Positions 54,546 through 64,000 of a DNA stretch of 64,000 nucleotides are shown piece after piece. Below the pieces are notes generated by a model, which saw only the letters and a program-made list of their open reading frames with translations, searched no databases and had not been told where the DNA came from. This stretch comes from Chelonoidis abingdonii (taxonomy: Eukaryota > Chordata > Testudines > Testudinidae), in assembly GCF_003597395.2 (NCBI RefSeq), contig NC_133773.1, forward strand, positions 124,508,722-124,572,721, in the 5' to 3' direction. Each line of letters begins with the position of its first letter. The first letter of the stretch is position 1. The position numbers were made by a program, and so were the translations under genes.

Positions 54546-57490
54546 TTCAATGTTATCTTATGAACCTGTTGGACTTTTATCTTGCTCATCAAGTTTCCAA
54601 TGAACCCCCCAGAGATGCTGGATGCTCCTCTGTAGAATTACTGTTGAGTTATTTTGCCAGGTCAAACACAAAGGAGAGGAATTCATCATACACTTGTATT
54701 CTATAAACTCACTAGGGTAGTTGGGATGTAGCCACTTATGCTCCTTCCCCACTGAAAATGCCATTGTTCAGCAGCCATTTGCTAGGAAGTAGAAAATAGA
54801 ATGGAGAAGTAGCAGTTACAAACTGGGAAAAGGTTGCAGCTTCCATGAGACACAAAATCAAGCTACTTATTTAGATTGAAATTCTCCCCCTGTATGTGAG
54901 TAGAAAGAAACAGAGTTCATAGAAAATGTTACTGCTTGAGCAGTGGCATATTACCGTTTCTAGCTGTGCTATACATCCCACAAAGAGCTGTGGGTAGGTG
55001 TGATGGAGGCCTGACTTTGGCACTGGTTCGCCTACATGTTGGCTAGAGATTATAAACGTGGTCCAAAAAAGAGGTTAAGCAGCTGTTCCTTATAACACTT
55101 TTCTCAGTATTTCTGCAAAAAACAAAAACAAAAAACCACCTTTAACCACTGCTGTTCACAAATGCACACAATAACTACGACAGCCACAAAATTACCCAAG
55201 TTCTAATTATTGTTTGTTTGGGGGTGGGCTGAGTAACAGCTCTGTGAATCATTGTGAAAAGAAATTTCTCACTAATTTTCTTCCTTCTTTCTTCATTGTT
55301 TTCATAGTGTATTTTATTTGATATTATTTTGTCAGCTGCAGTAAGTATGCATGTAAAGCACATTGGCTGTAGGTAGTAGGCAGCAGTGGTAGCACAGGCT
55401 GTATGTTTTGATGTCACAACTCCTATGTAGTACTCAATATTACAAATTCAGTAAAAATTCTTGCCATGGCCACTGCTCCTCAAGGCATTTGCTCAGAAGG
55501 TAACTCCTTTCATGTGGAATATCGAGAGAGAGAGAGTGCCTGCACCATCTATCATTCCTTTTCAAGGGCCTGATTCTGCAGTCCGTACTCAGCCAAAACT
55601 GCCATGGGTTTCTGTGGGAGCACAAAACCCTGGCCTGCCGCACAGTATGGTGCACTGGTAATTAGGATTTTAATTAGAGCTCACAATCATTATTTGGCTT
55701 ATGATTACACATATTAGAAGGGTTATTTATTGGGTTTTTCTATCCGATATTGGCTGGAATCATTTGTCAAATATAAATCCTAGTGCTTCTAAAAAGGAGC
55801 ATCTAAGACACCACTCTGGATTTCTTTCATGCTGAAAAACACATGAGCCAGCTCCGCAGCTAACGTAAGTTGGAATACCTTTATTAAAGCCCCTGTAACC
55901 ATATGTCTGCTCCATTCCCACGGAAATCAAAGAAGTGACTCCAATTTATATTAGCTGAGGATCTGGCTCACCCATTCCATTGCTGCATAAATTGACAGCA
56001 TTATTGACTTAAACATATAAGCCAATTGTTGACATATGTACCCTTCTTCTGGGAAGCAAATTCTCATAGCATGTTGTTGTTACTCAGCAGGTGTGCATCA
56101 AAGATAAACATTGCAGCTAGCAGTATTTATAGGATGATTTTACAAATTATAAAACTCTCTGTAGATCACTAACGTTCAACCCAGCAGTTTGCCACAGCTC
56201 CCTAACTTCTTATTCTGTACCTTCTTTATCATTTTTTTTATATACTAGCATTGTAGGTACTGGTTTACAAAGGTACCTGGTTATAATTTCATATATCTCC
56301 TTTGAATATTATATTCCAAGCACTGAAGAGCCATGAAAGTACTCCCTAGCTGTAGTGGATACAGAATATTCATGCATCTTTGCTTTGACAAGTTTTCTAA
56401 TGTCAAATCTGACTTTAGCTTTGCAAAGTGCTGTGGTATGCTTGACATGGGTGAACAGAATTGTGGGAAGAGGATAAATCGTTCAGTTAACATAACTTCT
56501 CAACACTTTATTATTTTAATACCGAGCACATGATACTTATTAATGTGGTGTGTATTGTGTCTAAATGTTTTGGCTAACAGCATTTTATTAATGGAAAGCA
56601 TGCATTACTAAAGAAATTTTAGAAAATAATACAGTGCATTCATAGTCTCAAGATAAATCGTCAGCTTGGCTGATGTCCTATTCAAGCCCTGATTTAACAT
56701 TGAAGTCTTTGAACAGTGTTCCTGCAGGTTTTGTGAATAGCTTTCTCTTCATTCATTCTTGTGGGTATCCTTTTAGTATCTCACATGGTGCTTATATTTA
56801 TCCAATAAAATCCATTTATTTCACCTCCTTTCTCCAGCTTATCTTCTGAATTCAAGCTTCAGTATCCTGTAACAGCAGTGACTGGAATCAATGGGTACTA
56901 ACCCCTATCATGTGATAAGTGCTAATATCATTGTGCCCTTGATGCAAGTCAGGTGACTGGGTCTAGGCAATATAGTGCAGTCTCTTATTAACATATATGT
57001 TTTCACTTTGCAAGATTATGAAGTTTTTCACAAAGTCAAACCACTTTATGTTCAGGATTTGACACGGATAGTTTTTTTGGAGATGGATCTGCCCAAATCT
57101 TTGAACTCTCCCAGTCCTGAACAACAAACAGTGTGTGGGGAGAAGGGGAAGATGGAAGTGACTAATGCATTGCCTGCTTAGCAACTCACAGTTGTGAGAG
57201 GAGGACTTACCAAGACACCTTCATGGGTGGAAGTTCACTTAATAGATATTGTTGAGCTTTTAATTACTTGCCTGCCCAAATTTATATTTTCTTCCCCTTC
57301 TTTCCCCCCTTCCCATTTTCTTCACCTCCCAAAAAAAGTTATCTTTGTTTTAAATCCCTGGACTCAGGGCCAGATCCTCTGAAGGTAAATCAGTGGGAAT
57401 TAGAAGCCTAAATACCTTTGAGCATCTGGCCCTCAGGGCTTGCATATGGGAAAACATTGCCTACCAAGGGTATCCTGGGAAGGTAATTAA
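54546..57490. other. Gene-free stretch
   Basis: A/T-rich, with an old repeat tail at about 55565-55625 (gggcctgattctgcagtccg) and a similar one near 57360-57440. No coding frame above about 80 codons and no gene recognised. Confidence 0.5.
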
Positions 57491-57497
57491 GTTTTCA

Positions 57498-57607
57498 GAG
57501 TGGTAGCCGTGTTAGTCTGTATCAGCAAAAACAACGAGGAGTCCTTGTGGCACCTTAGAGACTAACAAATTTATTTGGGCATAAGTTTTTGTGGGCTAAA
57601 ACCTGCT
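57498..57607 (-). mobile_element. Penelope-like family 1 related 3' end with terminus
   Basis: Plus-strand text cagagtggtagccgtgttag, tctgtatcagcaaaaacaac and tccttgtggcaccttagaga. On the minus strand the tail runs into agactaacacggctaccact, so this copy shows that block as the natural 3' terminus. Confidence 0.75.
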
Positions 57608-60440
57608 CAAGCTAGTGTTTAAGTTGTCAGAAGAAATATCCAGATAATTGAACCCAGCCCTTTCTGTTACTAACAATACCAGGCAGAAGGGTTATATGTA
57701 TATCATAAATGTTAAATATATCCTACTACCCTGTTTCAACATTATCAAAACAAAACAGTGTGGTGTTCCTGAATTGAAATATTTTGGACTTCCATTCTGC
57801 ACTAAATTTTGTTCCAATTTGTAATGAAAAACAGATTTTGAAATGTTAGAATTTCCAACTGAACAGGAATTCCCGTTTCTGACCATCTCTACTTAGAATC
57901 CATCTAGAGTGCTCAGTGCTTTGCCAAATTCAGCTGTATATTTTTGGGAATAAAATAGAAGCTAATTAAGACATGATTCTTATGACGGCATTCTTACAGC
58001 TGCATTCTTTTCTAAAGGATAAAAGAAAATGTAAAATGGCATTTGATTTTATTGGAAACTTTTGATTTGCATTTATCAGGAACTTTGTTTGCTTACCAAA
58101 TTGTACATCATCATTATTATGAATGGTTTAAAATATAAGCATAGTGACAATTATATGGACAAATGATATATAATTGTGGGTTTTCAAATCTTTCCAGATC
58201 ACTGACAGAAAATCTCCTCAGTCTTCAAGAAGTACTGTTTTTAAAAAGAGAGAGACTGAAGAAAATTGTTGTTATATATTAGAAATGGGCCAGAGCTGTG
58301 GTATTTAAATCAGAATCCAGTATTCCACAAATCAAAATCAGTGATCTGATTTAGCCTTTTATATTGATGGGCCAAAGTTGTGAAAGTAATGGACTGATTT
58401 TATGATGCGTCTGAACATATTTGCATCTAGTGACTAGCCCCAGTGATGCTAACAGCCTGCTATTTAGTCACGCTTGAAGTTCTACTCTTTTGGGTCAGCT
58501 GGAAGAAGCATGTTTTCAGTGCTCAAGATTCTCAAGTTCACGCCTCACTCACAGCTGTAACTGTATTACATGAAGTTTAGATGTCAATTCCATCTTCCAC
58601 AGTTTGTGAAGGGGGTGGTTGGGATCTGATGTTCCAGTGTGTATGTAGTATATTATTCCATACAAAAATACATCCCTGGAAAGAACATTATTAAGGTTAC
58701 AAAGTCAAACACCCTAAAATGATGAAATGCCAAAAATAAGATTGCCCCTGCAACTTTAATTCTGCCCCCGGCTGCATATGCATTTTGTTACAGAAATAAG
58801 GAATTGTTGCCAATTCTTGCAATTTTATCGTGAGTAAGGCAATTGGTGACCCATGTTGCGGGTGGTCTCTTGATAATACACACAGCTCCAGCTTTCATAT
58901 AATTTTCAGATTTGCCAAGGAGTAATGCCCAGCCTTTTCCATTTCTCCACTTCCTGGGCAAGAGCAAGCAATCACAGCTGTTGCAGGAGGCATGCAGAGC
59001 TCTCCCCCACCCCATAGGCACGGGCAGAAGTTTGAAGTGCTGGGTGTTGGAATAGGGAGAATAGAGCATTTTTGCAGGAGGGAGCAGAAAGAACCCAACA
59101 GCTGAAGGTGGCTCTACTTCTTCCTTCCCCCTCTTGTGAAAAATGGACCTACTCCTCCCTCTGCCCAACTCTCCTTGCAACACCAGGTCTGGGAAGGGTG
59201 AGAAGATCATGTTGGAACTGCCCCTCCTCCAGGCCTGAGAGGGGGTGAAGAACCTCTACAGCTGTACAAGGAGCTAGGTGAGCAGAGTTCATTTGGCTCT
59301 GAAGCAGATATAGAGGCTGGGAGAGGCAAAAAATGAATTGGTGTTGGGCTGGGAGTCGTGCATTATCAAGTGATGAGAGCTGGGGAAAAATTAATTGATA
59401 GGGGACTGGGGGGCATAGAATTAATTAATTTGCAGAGTTAGGCTTCTAGCTTCTTCTGAACCCTCCTCACTGTTAGGCAACATCATAAGCAAAATTTGTA
59501 AATTTTAGATAAATGAAAGATTTGCTTGTCTGTGGGTGGCAGTTTTTTAGATGGGTGGCTTGTTCGTTTCATTTTTGTGTTGTCATGAGATGTTGGCAAG
59601 TATGGATTTTGGAGGAGTAAAATGAATTAACGTGTGTTGCAACGTGCTAGCTCAAAGCTGCGTATTGTTACACACACATTGGAGGTGTGCAGCAGGAGTT
59701 AAACATATGCTTTAATTCTTTTTCAGGCAAATGATTTGGAGGGAGAGGCTTGCCCCATGATGGCTGAATTTTTGTGGTGGGCATTTCTGATGAGGCAGAG
59801 CCCAACTGGTGTAAATCAGTTTGCAACTCTGCTGAAGCTCCCTATTGTTATGACTAGATGCATGGAAACTTAAATGACCCATGCTAGCAGGAGTTTCATT
59901 TTACACCTCATCTGAAGGAGACCCTCTTCAGCAGCATAGTGTCCCTCCTGCCATGCTGGGTCATAGACTTAGCACTGACTCAGAGTGACAAATGCCACAT
60001 CACACACAATCAGCACTTCCTTTAGCTCCATGAATTCATTTTATAGGAAACAAGGCATCTCCGTCTACAGATTCCAGTTTCTCTCCTGTCCAACTTTCAG
60101 CCCCCAGCTAGAAGGGGGAGAGAGGGGTGTGCAGCACAGAGTCGTCAGAGGCTGATGGTGAGCACAACACTGGCTTTCTCTCCCTTCCTCGATGGCTGCC
60201 TAGGGCTGGACAGGGAGGAGAAACTGGAAGTTGCAGCCTCCTGTGCTGAGGACAGCTCTGTCCCTTTGCAGGGTAGGCAGGAGTTGGCACACTAGACCCA
60301 ACTCAGCTCCTTCCTTGCCTTGCTCCACCAGCAGGGGGAGCATTGTCAGGCAGACAGAGAGCTGAGACAGGTGCTGAGAAGATGCTGAGCTGGTGGCTTC
60401 CAGCCCAGCTGAAGCACCATCTCCTTCTCTTCCACCATGA
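57608..60440. other. Gene-free stretch
   Basis: A/T-rich to 58780. The 140-codon minus frame at 58788-59210 has no domain and sits in sequence without promoter or splice context. Nothing else recognised. Confidence 0.5.
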
Positions 60441-61140
60441 AGGATATGAAGAATGGATCTTGGAAGGGAAGGGAGAGCAGCATATGAAGGAAAGGTAGGA
60501 GAGAATGTGGGATGGGGAGGGAGACAGGAGTGTGGGAAGCCACAGTAAGGAGTTTGCAGAGAGAGGAGGATAATTGGGAGCAGGGGAGAAATGACTATGG
60601 GATATGAGGAAGGAGAGAGGAGACATTTGGCCCTTTGAAAGGAGGAGAGAAGGGGAGAAAGGGAAAGGAAGGGGAAACTTAGGAAATGTGGAGGAAGGTG
60701 AGAGGAAGAGAGACGAGAGGAGGAGAGTGGGATGGGTTTAGGATGGCTTTTGGTGACAGGAAGGTGGGGCTGGGTTATGTCGGGGTAGAGAATATAGTGA
60801 GGAAGTTTTGCATGGAAGTATTGGATGGGGAGTGAGGAGTGGGAAACTGGGGGAGCACATGGGATTTGTTGGGAAGGAAGGGCAGAGAAGAGGATTTTGG
60901 TGATGCAGGAGAATGCCAAGGGGAGAGAAGATTGTGACGGGGTCTGGATGACAAGCAGGAGAGACAAGGAGAAGGAGAACAGGGATGTTTAAGGACAACA
61001 GATACAATGAATTTTGGAGAGAAGGGAGGACAGAGTGAGAGCATCATGTGGCAAAGGTAGAGGTAAGACCAATGGGGTGTGGTGAGGAGGTGGGAGTGAG
61101 TGAGTGATGAGGAAGGATGAAGGGATTGATGAGGAGGCCT
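60441..61140. repeat. Purine-rich low-complexity tract
   Basis: About 700 bases strongly biased to G and A on the plus strand (gggagagg, aaggaagggg and ggaggaga variants). The 255-codon minus frame across it, rich in Ser, Pro and Leu, is the expected by-product of a pyrimidine-rich strand and not a gene. Confidence 0.75.
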
Positions 61141-63272
61141 TTGGAGACAGGGTAATTCATGGGGGCTCTGCAGCTACTTTCTGCTGCACAGCAGCTATAA
61201 GGTGCCCTCCCCACACCCTTACAATACATATGGCAAATTGGGCATCCCCAGCAGGTGCAGATGTGTCTCTATCCTTCCCTTCCAATGGCTTTCCCAATGC
61301 AAGGGGTATTCTGCGGTGTCTCTTGGGCAGGCAGGGTGTGTTCGAAGAGAGAGGGGGCAGCTTAGGCTTCTCTGTTCCTTGGCTGTTGCCTGCCACAAGT
61401 CCCATGGGAGCCTTGGGTAGCCCTGATGGCCTCACCAACCAGTGACAGTGGCTGAACCAGTGACCAGCAGCCAAGAATCATTGATAGGAGACGATCTAGC
61501 CATCCACCCCATCCCAGTGCTGGTCTCTGCACTACTGTGGGGATTCATGTGGGCCTCAAACACCAAGCAAAGACTGCTGCTGGGACACCTGAGGGAGTCC
61601 TGAAAGGGATCTGTTGAACACAAGGCAGTCAGCACCAAAGCAGGCACTGGGAGGATCAAGAGGATGGGATCTTGTGGCTCAGTCAGAGAGGGTCTTTGTA
61701 CTACCCAACTTTGTGGCCCCAATTACTGCACCATGCGGCACCCTGGTATTACTTAAGCAGCCCTCTCTAAGAACTAACTCAGCTTGACCTTGCATAGCTC
61801 CTGAGAGCTGACACGATCACAGCATGAATTTACAAGCAGAGGAGTTGGTCTCCAGCCTGTTGTTTTTGTATCAGTGTCAAGAACGACTTGCTAATAATTC
61901 TGATTTATTTCTTCAATCTGTAGTAAAGACTGAGGTTTTCCAATTTTCTTAGGAGAAATGTTATTAGATTAGCTTTTCTTCTCTGTGGGGTACAGGCAAA
62001 TTAGCCTCATCACCACATGCCCCCTACATTGGCAAGATCCCACTGCCAGCTGCTCCAAAACTTCAGTAGAAATAAGCAAATTCTTCTGGTTAAATAATCG
62101 CAATTTATGTATGAGTCCTGCAGTATCAGAAGTTTTGTTTTCATGCTTTCTCTTTGTGTCCTTAAATTCAGATTTATTCTTCTAGTAAGTAGTCATGCTT
62201 TTCAGCTCTTGAAATTCTTGGAAATCTAATTAATTCTCAAAGCAGAGAATCAAGCTAAGGAGAAATAGCTCCTAAGTTTCGAGTATCCAGAGCATTAGAA
62301 AATAACAGAGTAAAACCAACCTCTTGCAAAGAAATTGATTTTTTGAGGTGGGAGAATTAGTTTGAGAGGATTGGAGCAGCTAAATGTACAGCTGGATTGT
62401 TTTTCCACTTATTTTTTCTTTTTATAAAGATTATTTTTTAAAGTGAATATAGGGCTTATGACAGGGGAGGGAATGGCAACGCTGGAGACCTGAGTCCTGT
62501 GTTTAGCCCTATAATGAGCACAGCATGTAATGGCAGCAGTGCACATTTCTTCACACCTAGTGTGTCTCAGCCCTGAATGGATGGACCACCCTCAGGAATT
62601 CTAGCATAGGTACGGTATATAGAGGCAATTCCAATGCAATATAGTGTAGTATTATGGAAATGGAAATGCAGGGCAAAACTGCAATGATCCTTAGCCTAAA
62701 CCAGCATGACTATGTGGGGATACTGCTCTACTGGTGATTCTAATAGTGCTATCCCACTGGTTCAATTAGCAACTATTCAACTGGTATAATTTGTATGTCT
62801 ATTGCATTAGCACATAGGCAAGGCCTCATTGTACTAACTGTTCGATGTAAAATACAGAGACGGGCTGTGCCCTAGAGAGCTCACAATGTAAGAATTAGGG
62901 AGGACAAAGTACCAATAGAAACAGATATTCTGCATAGGTAAGTAGATGCACTGATTCTAGTAGTCACAAGTAGCCACTAGCCCATTCAGTGTCAAATGAT
63001 AGGCATCGCCACAAAGGCAATTCTCTAGTGTATACTGGGCCCGTGGGTCAGAGTGTAGTTCAGCTCCATGTTCGTTCAGCCCTTCTCCTCTCAGCTCAGT
63101 CTGCCAAAGAATATCAACTATGATTGTGTTTTTTGGGAGCATGACAATAATACTTCTTTGCTGAGGTCCGGTGTGCAACTCATTTCAATAGTCCTCAAGC
63201 AGGTATCGAATGAGACTGATCACAGTCGACCTCAGCTTATGGAAACTAATGATTTAGAACTGAAAGACTGCA
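61141..63272. other. Gene-free stretch
   Basis: Overlapping 72-113-codon frames at 61104-61474 on both strands have no motif. The remainder is A/T-rich with nothing recognised. Confidence 0.5.
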
Positions 63273-63795
63273 AAAGCAGCAAAGAATCCTGTGGCACCTT
63301 GTAGACTAACAGACGTTTTGGAGCATTTGAGATGAGCTTTTCGTGGGTGATACCCACTTCGTCAGATGCATGTAGTGGAAATTTCAGGGGCAGGTATTAT
63401 ATGTGCAGGCAAGCTAGAGTTAATGAGGTTAGTTCAATCAGGGGATGAGGCCCTGTTCTAGCAGTTGAGGTGTGAAACAAAGGAGGAAAACTGGTTTTGT
63501 AGTTGGCAAGCCATTCACAGTCTTTGTTTAATCCTGAGCTGACGTGTGTCAAATTTGCAGATGAACTGAAGCTCAGCAGTTCCCTTTGACAATCTGTTTT
63601 GAAGTTTTTTGCTGCAGGATGCCACCTTAACGTCTGCCATAATGTGGCCAGGGAGGTCGAAGTGTTCTCCTACGTTTTGTATATTGCCATTCCTAATATC
63701 TGATTTGTTCTCATTTTATCCTTTCTGTATCGACTGTCCAGTTTGGCCGATGTACATTAGAGGGGCATTGCTGGCATATGATAAGCAATATTAAC
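63273..63795 (-). pseudogene. Penelope-like element, family 1: GIY-YIG remnant and tail
   Basis: Minus-strand copy: the tail (plus-strand aatcctgtggcaccttgtag, acccacttcgtcagatgcat) leads up to a decayed GIY-YIG domain at about 63560-63790, where the reverse complement gives the MYIGQTGQS-type motif across aagaatgg-like decay. It aligns with 43940-44474 of the plus-strand copy. The 5' end is abutted at about 63800-63820 by tacctctgatacctg, the family's inverted terminal block in short form. Confidence 0.8.
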
Positions 63796-63824
63796 AATCA
63801 TATACCTCTGATACCTGAACCATG

Positions 63825-64000
63825 CAAGGCACTGCATTTAGCCGTATGGAGTGGAAATCCCTCAACCTCATGAAGAAAACTTGCACAAATAAGACAGATA
63901 TCATCTTCCTTTCCAAATCAAACGATGGACATACATTACAAATGGACTAAAGTAAAAAATCCACTGCTATCTAACATAACACAAGACCACAGTGAGAGTT
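63825..64000 (+). pseudogene. Penelope-like element, upstream part, cut by the window edge
   Basis: Plus-strand text such as gatatcatcttcctttccaa, atggacatacattac and gtaaaaaatccactg matches, from recognition, the region upstream of the reverse transcriptase in the same family. It is head-to-head with the minus-strand copy at 63273. It continues beyond the window. Confidence 0.5.

Noticed and set aside
60200..60967. 255-codon minus-strand open frame
   Set aside because: Ser/Pro/Leu-rich translation of a pyrimidine-rich strand; low complexity, no domain.
1..64000. CRISPR arrays, bacterial operons or prophage
   Set aside because: The window is vertebrate: intronless GPCR, CpG island, SINEs, CR1, LTRs. 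The tandem arrays lack spacer-like unique sequence between repeats.

Overview
This is a window of vertebrate nuclear DNA, most likely from a turtle. It has one clearly intact protein-coding gene, an intronless alpha-2 adrenergic receptor, in about 58 kb of gene-poor sequence full of transposon remains. The organism call rests on repeat types I recognise as sauropsid and mostly turtle: a tRNA-derived SINE ending in a CR1 tail, CR1 3' tails, Penelope-like elements with a GIY-YIG domain, nonautonomous hAT elements and several solo LTRs. I could run no database search, so family names come from recognition, while termini, target-site duplications (TSDs) and motifs were read directly.

Layout. 1-3.5 kb: A/T-rich sequence without a gene. 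3.5-6.3 kb: the minus-strand receptor gene (CDS 5308-3995, 437 aa, best matched to ADRA2C) with a GC-rich CpG island over its 5' half and promoter. 6.3-17 kb: old repeats, a solo LTR with 4-bp TSD, an LTR-like element flanked by a 206-bp duplication, a hAT element carrying a 51-bp minisatellite, and a minus-strand Penelope-like element. 17-33.5 kb: two large hAT-type elements with GC-rich minisatellites (18.96-20.77 and 32.56-33.47 kb), and several LTRs (22.1, 25.9, 28.4, 29.9, 30.7 kb). 34-42 kb: four copies of one LTR family in alternating orientation, with tRNA-like sequences around them. 42-45 kb: a TIR element and two Penelope-like copies in opposite orientation. 45-64 kb: one more LTR, low-complexity tracts, scattered repeat fragments, and two further Penelope-like copies at the right edge.

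How it works together. The only gene with a predictable function is the catecholamine receptor, a Gi/o-coupled receptor with its ligand and activation residues in place. The rest records successive insertions: two elements landed in older MIR-like SINEs, and several keep exact TSDs. No intact transposase, gag or pol reading frame is present. Most long open frames in the GC-rich arrays are artefacts of repeat units whose length is a multiple of three.
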